Below are positions 48,217-57,669 of a stretch of DNA of 64,000 nt, in pieces (the first letter of the stretch is position 1; every line of letters starts with the position of its first letter). Source of the DNA: Campylobacter sp. MIT 21-1684 (lineage in GTDB: Bacteria; Campylobacterota; Campylobacteria; Campylobacterales; Campylobacteraceae); the NCBI RefSeq assembly GCF_026241315.1, contig NZ_JAPHNA010000010.1, positions 1 through 64,000 of the forward strand, read 5' to 3'. A program made the position numbers and the translations under genes. The notes beneath the pieces were generated by a model, which saw only the letters and a program-made list of their open reading frames with translations, was not told the DNA's origin and did no database searches.

Positions 48217-49407
48217 TTATTCCTTTATTCTTAGAGGTTTTACACCCGGAAGTTCTTTGCCTTCTATAAGTTCTAAGGAAGCTCCACCACCTGTTGATAT
48301 AAAAGTCATTTCATCAGCATCTCCTGCCCTTGCAACAACATCAGCCGTATCGCCTCCGCCAACAACAGTGGTAGCTTGACTTTCGCTGATATAATGACTC
48401 ATTTTAATACTTCCTTTACTGAATTTGTCAAGCTCAAAAACACCCATAGGACCATTCCACCAAATTGTTTGGGCATCTGCTAAGGCTTCGCGAAAAAGTC
48501 TCACGCTTGCAGGACCAATATCTAAACCCATCCAGTCTCTTGGAATTTCTTGCGCAGGGACAAATTTCATTACGGCTTCTTGTGAGCAGGAAGTTGCAAC
48601 AGCTACATCTACAGGAAGATAAATTTTCACTCCCAAATTTTTTCCTTTAACAAGGATTTTATTCGCTTCTTCTAAAAGCTCTTCTTCTAAAAGTGAATTG
48701 CCTATATCATATCCTAAAGCTTTAAGAAAAGTAAAAGCCATACCCCCACCGATAATAAGTTTATCAACTTTTGGAAGTAAATTTGTTAATGCTTGAAGTT
48801 TGCCACTAACTTTAGATCCGCCAACAACAGCAACAAAAGGACGAATCGGTCTTTTTATGAGGTTGTTAGCAAAGTCAATTTCTTTTTGGAGTAAAAATCC
48901 AGCTCCTTTTTGAGAGAAAAATTCCGTAATAGCTTGAACGCTAGCGTGCGCCCTATGGCATACTCCAAAGGCATCATTAATATAAATTTCGGCTAATGAG
49001 GAGAGTTCTTTTGCTAGATTTCTATCATTTTTTGTTTCACCTTTTTCAAAGCGTAAATTTTCTAGCATAAGTATTTCGCTTGCTTGGAGATTTTTAGCTT
49101 GTTTTTTTGTTTCCTCCCCTATTACATCTTTTGCCATAATGATTTCTTTATTCATCAATCGTGCTAACCTCTTAGCAATAGGCTCTAATGAATAACGCGT
49201 ACTTATTTCTTTAGGACGACCCAAATGGGAAGCTAGAATAACGCTACAACCATTGTCAAGGCAGTAACGTATCGTAGGAATAGCAGAACGTATCCTTCTG
49301 TCATCTGTAATATTTAAAAAATCATCTTGAGGGACATTAAAATCACATCGTATGAAAACTTTTTTTTTTGTTAAGTCCAAATCTTTAATTGAAATTATAT
49401 CACTCAT
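48217..49407 (-). CDS. pgk: Phosphoglycerate kinase
   Basis: Pgk interconverts 1,3-bisphosphoglycerate and 3-phosphoglycerate. I use the ATG at 49407 ([12 protein letters not shown], 396 aa); the longer frame would run into gapA. Motifs are [39 protein letters not shown], and the nucleotide-binding [13 protein letters not shown] and [11 protein letters not shown]. It overlaps the gapA stop by 8 nt, giving the operon gapA-pgk-tpiA. Confidence 0.96.
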   Translation of the reverse strand: MSDIISIKDLDLTKKKVFIRCDFNVPQDDFLNITDDRRIRSAIPTIRYCLDNGCSVILASHLGRPKEISTRYSLEPIAKRLARLMNKEIIMAKDVIGEETKKQAKNLQASEILMLENLRFEKGETKNDRNLAKELSSLAEIYINDAFGVCHRAHASVQAITEFFSQKGAGFLLQKEIDFANNLIKRPIRPFVAVVGGSKVSGKLQALTNLLPKVDKLIIGGGMAFTFLKALGYDIGNSLLEEELLEEANKILVKGKNLGVKIYLPVDVAVATSCSQEAVMKFVPAQEIPRDWMGLDIGPASVRLFREALADAQTIWWNGPMGVFELDKFSKGSIKMSHYISESQATTVVGGGDTADVVARAGDADEMTFISTGGGASLELIEGKELPGVKPLRIKE

Positions 49408-50407
49408 TATTACCTTCTTTTGTGATATATAAAGCCATATCAACAAGACGGTTTGAGTAACCCCATTCATTATCATACCACGCTATGATTTTTATAAAAT
49501 CATCTTGTATAACTTGTGTTAAATCACTTGCTACTATAGCCCCATAAGAACAGGTAATAAAATCAGAGGAAACCCTTTGTTCATCATCAACAAGTAAAAT
49601 TCCTTTCAAATTTTCCATAGCCGCTTTTCTAAAAGCTTGATTGAGTTCTTCTTGATTTACTTTTTTGTAAAGCTTTGCTGTTAAATCCACGCTAGAAACA
49701 TCAATCACAGGTACACGCATACTTTGCCCGTGAAGTTTGCCATCAAGCTCTGGCATAATAAGCTTCATCGCTTTAGCTGCCCCTGTTGATGTGGGAATAA
49801 TGTTTTGTGCTGCTGCACGACTTCTTCTTTTTTCTTTTGCTTTTGCATCAATGAGACTTTGCCCGTTTGTATAAGCGTGTATCGTTGTCATTAACCCTTT
49901 TTCTATGCCAAAATTATCTTGTAAAACTCTGCATATTGGACCAAGACAATTTGTGGTACAACTTGCGTTTGAAATAATAGGCTCATTTTTATAAAGATGA
50001 GAATTGACACCTAAAACATAAGTTGGCGTACTGTCTTTTGCTGGCGCACTCATAATAACTTTTTGTATGCCTTTTTTTAAAAATCCTTCACATTTTTCTT
50101 GTGTGAGATTAGCTCCTGTACATTCTAATACAACAGTTGCACCATATTTAGCAAAATCAAGATCTTGTATCTCTCTACTTTTAAACATTTTGATTTTTTT
50201 TTCATTAAGAAATAAATTTTCACCATCGTTACTTATTTTGCCTTGAAATTCTCGATGTACTGAATCATATTGAAAAAGATATTGAGTAAGCTCTATGTCA
50301 GTTGTGTCGTTAATAGCTACAAGTTCTATGTCTGTCCTTTCAGAGAGAATCCTTGCAACACATCTTCCTATACGTCCAAAACCATTGATAGCAACTTTTA
50401 TAGCCAT
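49400..50407 (-). CDS. gapA: Glyceraldehyde-3-phosphate dehydrogenase
   Basis: The 335-aa enzyme has the NAD-binding [15 protein letters not shown] at the N-terminus and the catalytic Cys150 in [12 protein letters not shown]. The C-terminal [15 protein letters not shown] is also present. Thermotolerant campylobacters generally lack phosphofructokinase, so these three enzymes most likely act in gluconeogenesis. It is the first gene of gapA-pgk-tpiA and divergent from nadD. Confidence 0.96.
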   Translation of the reverse strand: MAIKVAINGFGRIGRCVARILSERTDIELVAINDTTDIELTQYLFQYDSVHREFQGKISNDGENLFLNEKKIKMFKSREIQDLDFAKYGATVVLECTGANLTQEKCEGFLKKGIQKVIMSAPAKDSTPTYVLGVNSHLYKNEPIISNASCTTNCLGPICRVLQDNFGIEKGLMTTIHAYTNGQSLIDAKAKEKRRSRAAAQNIIPTSTGAAKAMKLIMPELDGKLHGQSMRVPVIDVSSVDLTAKLYKKVNQEELNQAFRKAAMENLKGILLVDDEQRVSSDFITCSYGAIVASDLTQVIQDDFIKIIAWYDNEWGYSNRLVDMALYITKEGNNE

Positions 50408-50467
50408 TTAATTTCCTTTTGAAAATAAAATGCTACTATTTTACAAAAAAAAGGTTAAAAAATTTCA

Positions 50468-51031
50468 ATGAAAATCGCGCTTTTTGGCGGGAGTTTTGAC
50501 CCGCCACATAAAGGACACAATGCCGTTATCAAGGAGGCTTTAAATTCTCTTGATATAGATAAACTCATTATTATGCCGAGTTTTCTTAGTCCTTTTAAGA
50601 AAGGATTTTGTGCAGATGAGCAACGTAGATTTACTTGGGTAAAAACACTTTGGGGGAATTTAGAAAAGATTGAAATTTCAGATTATGAAATCCAGCAAAA
50701 AAGAGCGGTGCCCAGTTTTGAAACTGTTAAATATCTTTATAGAGTTTATAAGCCCGGTGCGGTGTATTTGATTGTTGGTGCTGACCATTTACAGACGCTT
50801 CATTTATGGCAGAACTTTGAAGAACTCAATTCTTTAGTTGAATTTGTTATTGCTAATCGTGATGGTATCGTAATTCCAAAAGTTTTTCGTAGTTTAAGCA
50901 CAAAAATCAACATTTCTTCATCATTTATCCGCACTGCTTTAGATTCTAATGAAGTGTGTGAAGAGATTAAAGATGAGGTGAGGGATTATTATACAAAATT
51001 ACAAAAGAATAATATAATTTCTTCAATTTAA
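50468..51031 (+). CDS. nadD: Nicotinate-nucleotide adenylyltransferase
   Basis: NadD makes deamido-NAD from nicotinate mononucleotide. The 187-aa protein has the nucleotidyltransferase start IALFGGSFDPPHKGHNAVI with the HxGH-type motif, VYLIVGADHLQTLHLWQ, and the C-terminal ISSSFIRTAL. rsfS follows after 9 nt; the nadD-rsfS pairing is common in bacteria. Confidence 0.95.
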   Translation: MKIALFGGSFDPPHKGHNAVIKEALNSLDIDKLIIMPSFLSPFKKGFCADEQRRFTWVKTLWGNLEKIEISDYEIQQKRAVPSFETVKYLYRVYKPGAVYLIVGADHLQTLHLWQNFEELNSLVEFVIANRDGIVIPKVFRSLSTKINISSSFIRTALDSNEVCEEIKDEVRDYYTKLQKNNIISSI

Positions 51032-51040
51032 AGGGAAGAT

Positions 51041-51358
51041 ATGGAAGAGCGAGTACAGACAATAGTTGCCATTTTAGATGAAAAAAAGGCTGAAGAGATT
51101 CAAGTTTTTGATATGAGCGAGCAAGAGTATTTTGTAGAATGTGTTATTATCGCTACCACTTTAGGAGAAAAACACGGTTTGGCTTTAGTTGATGAATTGA
51201 AAGTGCAGCTTAAAGCACGTGGTGAGGAATTTTTACATACAGAGGTAAGTGAGGAGTGGGTAGTGCTTGATTTAGGAGATATTTTAATCCACCTCATAAC
51301 CTCAGAATATAGAGAGCTTTATAATTTAGAAGAACTGTTAGAAAATCTCAAAAGATGA
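51041..51358 (+). CDS. rsfS: Ribosomal silencing factor RsfS
   Basis: RsfS binds L14 and blocks subunit joining in starvation. The 105-aa protein shows the family motifs FDMSEQEYFVECVIIATTLGEKHG and EWVVLDLGDILIHLITSEYRELYNLEELL. Length and linkage to nadD are typical. Its stop is 3 nt from the convergent phosphomutase gene. Confidence 0.95.
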   Translation: MEERVQTIVAILDEKKAEEIQVFDMSEQEYFVECVIIATTLGEKHGLALVDELKVQLKARGEEFLHTEVSEEWVVLDLGDILIHLITSEYRELYNLEELLENLKR

Positions 51359-51361
51359 GAG

Positions 51362-52738
51362 CTAATTTGTATGATATTTTTTTGTCTTGATTTCATCAAA
51401 GAGAGCCAGTATTTTTGTTTCAAGTTCTTTTGCTTGTTCTAAAGTTTGTGCTTCAAAACGTGTAATGAGATATGCACTTGTGTTTGAAGCTCTTAATAAA
51501 GCCCATCCATAATCAAATTCTATTCTTACCCCGTCTATTTCACATAAGGCTTTTATTCCTTTTAAAGCACCTTGTTGTATCGCTTGTTTGAATTCCTCTA
51601 CAAGTTCAAATTTTTCATCTTCTTTAACAGGAATTTTTATTTCAGGAGTTGTGTATAATTTTGGTAAAGATTCGATTAAGCTTTGTAAGTCAAACCCCTT
51701 ATGAAGAAGTTCTAAAGTTCTTAAGAAAGCATAGATTCCATCATCATATCCAAAATATCTGTGTTTAAAAAAGATATGTCCACTCACTTCAGCCGCAAGG
51801 TCAATATTTTTTTCTTTCATCATTTGTTTGATATTTGAATGTCCTGTTTTTCCCATAAAAATAGTGCCAAATTTTGCTACCTCATCAAAGAGATTCTTTG
51901 AACATTTTACTTCGCCAAGTACTCTTGGATTTGGAATATTTTTTGCAAAAAGATAACAAAGTTCATCTCCGCAAAAAATATGATTTCTTGTCAAAGCAAC
52001 CATTCTATCAGCATCTCCATCGAAAGCAAATCCCATACTTAAATGAGGATTTTCACTAAGCAGTGTTTGCAAGGCATACAAATTTTCTTTTTCAGTAGGA
52101 TCAGGGGCGTGGTTTGGAAACCGGCCATCAGGCTCACTAAAAAGAACAGAGGCTCTTAAATTGAGAGCTTTCATTAGAGGTGCAATAACAACACCAGCTG
52201 CTCCATTTGAACAGTCAATACCAAATTCATATTTGCAATTTTTTAATTCTTGAAACTGCTCACTCATAAAATCAACATAAAGACTTAAAATATCATATTT
52301 TTGTGCTTCTGTTTTTTGAGGAATGTCATCATTAAGATGTTTTTCTACTTCTTTTGCTAATTTTTTAAGTTCTGTCCCAAAAAAACTTTCTTTTGCTATT
52401 GTAATTTTAAAACCATTGTAATCCTTTGGATTATGAGAACCTGTGATCATAATATTTGCATCAAATTTTTTTCCTACATAGAGACTAAAATATCCAAGCG
52501 GAGTTGGTACAAGCCCTATATCATACACTTTGATTCCTGCTTTGTTAAGACCACTGAGCAGATATGTAAAAAGCTCCTGTGCACTGTAACGTGCATCATA
52601 GCCTACGCTTACATTTTTACATTCTTTCTCAAGCATTTTCATTCCCAAGCAATAGCCAATAGCTTTTACGCTTTTTTCATTGAGTTCTTTTCCATAAAGT
52701 CCTCTTATATCATACTCTCTAAAAATCACATCAAACAT
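51362..52738 (-). CDS. manB: Phosphomannomutase/phosphoglucomutase (Cj1407c-like)
   Basis: This alpha-D-phosphohexomutase interconverts hexose-6- and hexose-1-phosphates for surface glycans. The 458-aa protein has FREYDIRGLYGKELN at the N-terminus and the phosphoserine loop MITGSHNPKDYNGFK near residue 97. The metal-binding FAFDGDADRM near 237, the sugar-binding GEVSGHIFFK-type loop (AAEVSGHIFFKHRY) and a C-terminal phosphate-binding domain are also present. Specificity for mannose or glucose cannot be told from sequence. It is a single gene on the minus strand. Confidence 0.9.
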   Translation of the reverse strand: MFDVIFREYDIRGLYGKELNEKSVKAIGYCLGMKMLEKECKNVSVGYDARYSAQELFTYLLSGLNKAGIKVYDIGLVPTPLGYFSLYVGKKFDANIMITGSHNPKDYNGFKITIAKESFFGTELKKLAKEVEKHLNDDIPQKTEAQKYDILSLYVDFMSEQFQELKNCKYEFGIDCSNGAAGVVIAPLMKALNLRASVLFSEPDGRFPNHAPDPTEKENLYALQTLLSENPHLSMGFAFDGDADRMVALTRNHIFCGDELCYLFAKNIPNPRVLGEVKCSKNLFDEVAKFGTIFMGKTGHSNIKQMMKEKNIDLAAEVSGHIFFKHRYFGYDDGIYAFLRTLELLHKGFDLQSLIESLPKLYTTPEIKIPVKEDEKFELVEEFKQAIQQGALKGIKALCEIDGVRIEFDYGWALLRASNTSAYLITRFEAQTLEQAKELETKILALFDEIKTKKYHTN

Positions 52739-52806
52739 TGTATATCCTTATGTATATAAAATCTGTCAATTTATTAAAAACAAAAATCCAGTTAAAGAAA
52801 ACTTGC

Positions 52807-52812
52807 TATAAT
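52807..52812 (+). promoter_or_regulatory. Probable -10 box for fliL
   Basis: TTGCTATAAT gives a TATAAT with upstream TTGC, 36 nt before the fliL ATG. Confidence 0.5.
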
Positions 52813-52847
52813 TTTACTCTAAATTCACCAAATTATAAGGAAAATTT

Positions 52848-53381
52848 ATGGACGAAGAATTAGAAAAAGAAGAAAAAAAGAAAAAAGGTGGCGGTTCTTT
52901 AGTTATTATTATAGTTGTTTTACTTTTTGTTTTACTCCTTGCTATGATGGGAGTGATAGCTTGGCTTATCAGTTCTTCTGGAGATGAAAGTGAGGTTAAA
53001 GAGGCAACAAAAGAAGAGAGCAAACACGAAAAACCAAAAAATTCAGTCCCTAATCAAAGAGGAAGTGATTTTGCAAATATAGGACCTATGTATTCTCTTG
53101 ATCCTTTTACATTAAATTTATTAAGTGATAGTGGTTCAAGATATGTAAAATGTACTATAGACCTTGAACAAAATACTGAACTTTTAACGCCAGAGCTTGA
53201 TAAAAAAGTTGCCATAATACGTGATATTATCATTCGTACACTTACAGCTAAAACCTTTGAAGAAGTAAGTACAGCAACAGGTAAAGAAAGACTTAAAGAT
53301 GAACTTGTTGGTAAGATTAATGAAATTCTTACTGATGGTTTTATTAAAAATGTGTATTTTACAGATTTTGTTGTTTCATAG
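52848..53381 (+). CDS. fliL: Flagellar basal body-associated protein FliL
   Basis: FliL rings the stator units of the flagellar motor. The 177-aa protein has a short charged cytoplasmic N-terminus (MDEELEKEEKKKKGGG), one membrane segment at about residues 17-42 (SLVIIIVVLLFVLLLAMMGVIAW), and a periplasmic FliL domain (MYSLDPFTLNLLSDSGSRYVKCTIDLE, then TAKTFEEVSTATGKERLKDEL). It stands outside the flgI cluster, with acpS 3 nt downstream as in C. jejuni. Confidence 0.93.
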   Translation: MDEELEKEEKKKKGGGSLVIIIVVLLFVLLLAMMGVIAWLISSSGDESEVKEATKEESKHEKPKNSVPNQRGSDFANIGPMYSLDPFTLNLLSDSGSRYVKCTIDLEQNTELLTPELDKKVAIIRDIIIRTLTAKTFEEVSTATGKERLKDELVGKINEILTDGFIKNVYFTDFVVS

Positions 53382-53384
53382 CTA

Positions 53385-53732
53385 ATGCGTGTTGGTTGTG
53401 ATATTGTTGCTATTTCTCGAATAGAAAAAATTTATAACCGACACGGTACAGCTTTTTTAGATAGATTCTTACATCCTGCTGAACAAAAATTCTCACAATC
53501 TATTCCTACTTTGGCAGGACTTTGGGCAGCTAAAGAAGCTGCAAGTAAAGCTTTAGGTTTGGGTATTAGTCAAGAGTGTACTTTTTTTGATATACGAATT
53601 GCTAAGAATCAACGCAATGCCCCCCAACTTGAATTTTCTCCTCATCTTATACAAAAATTTGCAATACATTCTGCTTCATTAAGCATCTCTCACGATGGGG
53701 GTTTTGCCATTGCGGTGGTTGTTTTAGTTTAA
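53385..53732 (+). CDS. acpS: Holo-[acyl-carrier-protein] synthase
   Basis: AcpS transfers phosphopantetheine from CoA to acyl carrier protein. The 115-aa protein has the two family motifs VGCDIVAISRIEKI and LAGLWAAKEAASKALGLG, plus the C-terminal LSISHDGGFAIAVVV. It follows fliL by 3 nt and ends 3 nt from the convergent dnaG. Confidence 0.95.
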   Translation: MRVGCDIVAISRIEKIYNRHGTAFLDRFLHPAEQKFSQSIPTLAGLWAAKEAASKALGLGISQECTFFDIRIAKNQRNAPQLEFSPHLIQKFAIHSASLSISHDGGFAIAVVVLV

Positions 53733-53735
53733 ATA

Positions 53736-55535
53736 TCAAAAAGGCTCGTTTGAATTTTCAAATAAGCTTTTACATTCTTGAATTTTGAAATTCTTTCTGT
53801 TAAAAATTGAATGGAATTTTTTAAGAAAAAATTCAAGTTGTTTTTCATCCCTTTCGTTTTTAAGTACAAGCAAGAGTTGTATTAAAAATTCTTTTAATTC
53901 ATTATTGTTGAGATTTTTTTTTAAAATCATTTCATTTTGATTTATACAGGCAAAAAGTTGTTTTTTAAGGGCTAAAGACGAAGTTTTAAGTTCTATGGTG
54001 TTAAGAAAAGCTAAATTGATTTTAGAAATTCCAAATAAGAATTCATTTTCGCTTAAAATTTTTTGCAATTTTTTGTTTTCAAATTCTCGAATTTCGCTGT
54101 CTTCAAAACCATAGTTAAGCAAGATTTTTTCTAATAAATTTTTGTGTTTAAAACACATTGTATCACTAATTTTTTTAAAGAGTTCTCTTGCCTGACTTGA
54201 AGTTTGTAAAAATGCAAAAATTTCAAATTCAGCAAGATGATTTGTTTCTTTAAAAGGGACATTGGAAGTTACAACAGTTCTTTTTCTTTCATTTTTCGAT
54301 AAAGTAACGAAAATCTCATCAACTCCTAAGAGTTTTGCAACCAAATTTTTGTAAGAATTTGCAACGAGCGGTTCTAATAAAAAGGTATAAGCTTGCACCT
54401 TTTCTAAGGCTTTTTGCTTTTCAAGAGCTGATTTTATAGGTTCTTTTAACAGATTTCGTATGTAGAATTCACCAAGTTCAATACCTTTGTCTAAAAAGTC
54501 AAAGAGTCTCTTCTCTTCGCCACAAGCAACAAGTTCAGCAGGGTCTTTTCCACCTTGTAAAAGTACCACTTTTCCATCAAATTTATGAGTGCTTAACAAA
54601 AAAGATGATTTTATAGCTGCCTTTAATCCTGCTTCATCATTGTCGAAACATAAAATGACTTTAGCTTCATACCGTCTTATAAGAGGTAAATGACTCTGTG
54701 TTAATGCAGTTCCAAGAATAGCAATAGCATTATTAAATCCGGCTTTATGAAAAGCGATAACATCAAGATAACCTTCACAGATTATCATTTCTTTCTTTGT
54801 CATTATGTTTTCTTTCGCCAAATGCAGACCATAAAAAATGCGACTTTTATCAAAAAGTATGTTTTGTGGAGAATTAATGTATTTTGCCATATTATTTGGA
54901 TTAAGAGTTCTGCCTCCAAAACCTACAAGCAAACCTTTATGATCATAAATAGGAAAGATTATACGTGCAATAAAACTTGCATACAGTTCATTTTTTTCGT
55001 CTTTTTTTAAAGCTCCAACCGTTAAAGCATCTTCATATGAAATGTTTTCATTTCTTAAAAGCCTCATACTTTCTTCACTTGTACCAGCAAAACCGAGTTC
55101 AAATTTTAAAATGTCAGCATCATTAAGTTTTCGTGAATAAAGGTATGACAGAGCTTCTTTGTGCTGTATGAGACTGTGTTTATAAAAAGCATTAAGTATG
55201 GGCAGTATATGTTTTAATTCTTTTTTGTTTTCTTGTTTTTCTTGTGTATAGCTAAGTGAAAAATTACTTAAGCTTGCTACTTTTTCTACAGCTTCTGCGA
55301 AACTTAATTTTTCATAATCCATTACAAATTTAAAAGCATCCCCACCTGCCTTACAAGCAAAACAATGATAAAAGCTTTTTTGCGAATTAATATGCATAGA
55401 AGGATTTTTATCTGGGTGAAAAGGACAAACACATACATAAGATGCCCCTTGTTTTTTCACTTCTATAAAATGTGAGATAATATCGACAATGTCAAGTTTT
55501 TGACTTAAACTTTCTATGCTTGCTCGGGCTATCAT
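53736..55535 (-). CDS. dnaG: DNA primase
   Basis: DnaG makes RNA primers at the replication fork. The 599-aa protein has the CHC2 zinc finger (C37-P-F-H40 and C58-F-A-C61) and the TOPRIM core with ICEGYLDVIAFHKAGF and LCFDNDEAGLKAA. It also has FGGRTLNPNNMAKYINSP and a helical C-terminal helicase-interaction region. All catalytic motifs are intact. It is convergent with acpS and divergent from the TPR gene at 55607. Confidence 0.96.
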   Translation of the reverse strand: MIARASIESLSQKLDIVDIISHFIEVKKQGASYVCVCPFHPDKNPSMHINSQKSFYHCFACKAGGDAFKFVMDYEKLSFAEAVEKVASLSNFSLSYTQEKQENKKELKHILPILNAFYKHSLIQHKEALSYLYSRKLNDADILKFELGFAGTSEESMRLLRNENISYEDALTVGALKKDEKNELYASFIARIIFPIYDHKGLLVGFGGRTLNPNNMAKYINSPQNILFDKSRIFYGLHLAKENIMTKKEMIICEGYLDVIAFHKAGFNNAIAILGTALTQSHLPLIRRYEAKVILCFDNDEAGLKAAIKSSFLLSTHKFDGKVVLLQGGKDPAELVACGEEKRLFDFLDKGIELGEFYIRNLLKEPIKSALEKQKALEKVQAYTFLLEPLVANSYKNLVAKLLGVDEIFVTLSKNERKRTVVTSNVPFKETNHLAEFEIFAFLQTSSQARELFKKISDTMCFKHKNLLEKILLNYGFEDSEIREFENKKLQKILSENEFLFGISKINLAFLNTIELKTSSLALKKQLFACINQNEMILKKNLNNNELKEFLIQLLLVLKNERDEKQLEFFLKKFHSIFNRKNFKIQECKSLFENSNEPF

Positions 55536-55556
55536 TTGTACAAACCTTTAATTATA

Positions 55557-55562
55557 ATTATA
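55557..55562 (-). promoter_or_regulatory. Probable -10 box for dnaG
   Basis: On the minus strand TGTATAAT lies 22 nt before the dnaG ATG, in the 71-nt divergent gap. Confidence 0.45.
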
Positions 55563-55574
55563 CAAAGATTTGGC

Positions 55575-55580
55575 TATAAT
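55575..55580 (+). promoter_or_regulatory. Probable -10 box for the 55607-58754 gene group
   Basis: TTGGCTATAAT gives a TATAAT 27 nt before the ATG at 55607. It probably drives the LapB-like gene, rnhA, rnc and aroC, which overlap one another. Confidence 0.5.
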
Positions 55581-55606
55581 TTGATAAAAATGATAAAAGT
55601 GATTTT

Positions 55607-56581
55607 ATGGATTTTTTCTTTGTAGAGTATAGGGATCCTTTGACAGGACTTATTTTTTTAACTATTTTGATTTTCATCGTTGCAGTAGCAAATTATGCTT
55701 GGGAGTTTTTTTCTAAAAAAGACAAAAAACAAAAATTAGAGCAATTTATTAAAAAATTTGAAAAAGATACCATTTATAAAGGTTTATTTGTAAATGAGAG
55801 ATTGAGTTTAAGCAATCTGTATTTTTTAGCTGAAATTTTTACAAAAAGTGGAGAATTTGAAAAGGCGGTTCAGATTTATTTAATTGCTTTGGAAAAGACT
55901 AAGAAAAAAGATGAACAAGAGTTTTTATTCCTAGCCTTAGCCCAAGTGTATTTTAAAGCGGGATTTTTAGAGCGTACCCGTGAAGTTTTATTCAATGTCT
56001 TAAAAATTTCTCCGCGAAACAAACAAGCCTTAAAAATTCTTAAAATAGTTCATTTTAAACTTAAAAATCATAAAGAAAATTTGGAAATTTTAGAATGTCT
56101 TTTTGAGCTTGGAGAAAAAGTTGACGAGGAAAAAGAATTTATTAAAGCTTTACAAATACTTGAGTGTAATATGAACGATGAGGAAAAAAAACAAAAACTT
56201 GTAAGACTTCAATTACAAGAGAATTCTATGCTTAAACGTTTGCTTTTTGAAAGATACCATCTCTTTTTTGAACAAGAATTCTCAAATATTATTGATTTGC
56301 TTTATCAAGAAACACAACCTTTGAATATACATAATCAAGAGTATAGAGAATTTTTTTATGCTTTGGGTAAAATACAAGACAAGGTTATGAATTTTCACAA
56401 TTCACATTGCAAAATGTTTTCTATTTTATGTCAGAATGGCTTTAAAGCGAGTTTTGAATTTTCTTATTCTTGCACTGAATGTAAAAGTACTATGCCTTTA
56501 TTTTTTTATCATTGTCCTGTATGCTATGAATTTAATACTTGTAAAATTCTTTATGAAGTGAAAAATAATGAAAACTATTGA
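55607..56581 (+). CDS. LapB/YciM-like TPR protein with C-terminal zinc ribbon
   Basis: The 324-aa protein has one N-terminal membrane segment (about residues 12-34), then TPR-like helical repeats (NLYFLAEIFTKSGEFEKAVQIYLIAL, FLALAQVYFKAGFLERTREVLFNVLKISP). It ends in a rubredoxin-like metal site with C289, C292, C303 and C306. Order and cysteine spacing (CxxC-x10-CxxC, then a WST/FNT-like tail) match E. coli LapB/YciM, which controls LpxC turnover through FtsH and so lipopolysaccharide levels. The annotation as LapB-like is my inference from architecture; the C. jejuni equivalent is listed as hypothetical as far as I recall. It overlaps rnhA by 14 nt. Confidence 0.75.
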   Translation: MDFFFVEYRDPLTGLIFLTILIFIVAVANYAWEFFSKKDKKQKLEQFIKKFEKDTIYKGLFVNERLSLSNLYFLAEIFTKSGEFEKAVQIYLIALEKTKKKDEQEFLFLALAQVYFKAGFLERTREVLFNVLKISPRNKQALKILKIVHFKLKNHKENLEILECLFELGEKVDEEKEFIKALQILECNMNDEEKKQKLVRLQLQENSMLKRLLFERYHLFFEQEFSNIIDLLYQETQPLNIHNQEYREFFYALGKIQDKVMNFHNSHCKMFSILCQNGFKASFEFSYSCTECKSTMPLFFYHCPVCYEFNTCKILYEVKNNENY

Positions 56582-57008
56582 ACTTTATACAGATGGTTCG
56601 TGTTTAAATAATCCGGGTTTTGGAGGTTGGGCGTATATTTTACGTTTTGGCGAATACGAAAAGACAGAGAGTGGGGCTGAAGAAAATACGACAAATAATA
56701 GAATGGAGCTCTTAGCTATTATAAAAGCTTTAGAAGTTTTAAAAGAGCCTTGTGAGATTTTACTTTTTACTGATTCAAAATTGATGGTACAAAGTATCAA
56801 TGAATGGCTAGATTCTTGGATACAAAAAGATTTTAAAGGAAAAAAGAATGTTGATCTGTGGAAGCAGTACTTGCATAAAGCTCAAATTCATAAAATGAAA
56901 GCTTTTTGGATAAAAGCACACAATGGGCATAAATACAATGAGAGATGTGATTTTTTAGCCCGCACAGCAGCAAGGAAGTTGGCAAAGGAAAAGAATGAAA
57001 AAAATTGA
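56568..57008 (+). CDS. rnhA: Ribonuclease HI
   Basis: RnhA degrades RNA in RNA-DNA hybrids, for example Okazaki primers made by the nearby DnaG. The 146-aa protein has the catalytic carboxylates in ELYTDGSCLNNPGFGGW (Asp9), NNRMELLAIIKAL (Glu48) and LFTDSKLMVQS (Asp70 region), and HNGHKYNERCDFLAR near the end. It overlaps the upstream gene by 14 nt and rnc by 14 nt. Confidence 0.96.
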   Translation: MKTIELYTDGSCLNNPGFGGWAYILRFGEYEKTESGAEENTTNNRMELLAIIKALEVLKEPCEILLFTDSKLMVQSINEWLDSWIQKDFKGKKNVDLWKQYLHKAQIHKMKAFWIKAHNGHKYNERCDFLARTAARKLAKEKNEKN

Positions 57009-57669
57009 GTTTTTGGAGAAGAAATTAGGTTACACTTTTAAAGACAAGCAACTTGTCTTAAAGGCTTTGACGCATAAAAGTTTTAAAAAGCCTTACAACA
57101 ATGAAAGACTTGAATTTTTAGGCGATGCTGTGCTTGATTTGATCGTTGGAGAATTTTTATTTCATAAGTTTGATACTCAAGCAGAAGGTGATCTCTCTAA
57201 ACTTAGAGCCGCTTTGGTGAATGAGAAATCCTTTGCTAAAATTGCTGCAAATTTGGATTTAGGAGCTTTTCTTTTTTTGTCTCTTGCTGAAGAAAATAAT
57301 GGTGGTAAAACAAAACCATCTATACTTTCTGATGCTTTTGAGGCTTTAATTGGGGCTGTGCATTTAGAAGCTGGATATGAAAAAGCACGGCAAATTGCTC
57401 TTGTTTTAATAGAACAGAATTATCCGCAAATTGATGCACAAAATCTTATCAAGGATTATAAGACTAAACTTCAAGAGCTTACTCAAGAACAGTTAGGACA
57501 AATTCCACAATACGAGACTTTACGTGCTTTTGGACCTGATCATCAAAAACAATTTGAAATTGCTTTAAAACTTGATGGTCAAGAAATTGCAAGAGCCACA
57601 GCAAAAAGTAAAAAAGAAGCACAGCAAATGGCAGCAAGAATAACTCTTGAAAAGATGGGAAGATTATGA
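56995..57669 (+). CDS. rnc: Ribonuclease III
   Basis: RNase III cleaves double-stranded RNA in rRNA processing and antisense regulation. The 224-aa protein has the signature NERLEFLGDAVLDLIVGEFLF, the second acidic site SDAFEALIGAVHLEAGY, and a C-terminal double-stranded RNA-binding domain (DYKTKLQELTQEQLGQIPQYE, SKKEAQQMAARITLEKM). The start overlaps rnhA by 14 nt and the end overlaps aroC by 4 nt. Confidence 0.96.
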   Translation: MKKIEFLEKKLGYTFKDKQLVLKALTHKSFKKPYNNERLEFLGDAVLDLIVGEFLFHKFDTQAEGDLSKLRAALVNEKSFAKIAANLDLGAFLFLSLAEENNGGKTKPSILSDAFEALIGAVHLEAGYEKARQIALVLIEQNYPQIDAQNLIKDYKTKLQELTQEQLGQIPQYETLRAFGPDHQKQFEIALKLDGQEIARATAKSKKEAQQMAARITLEKMGRL

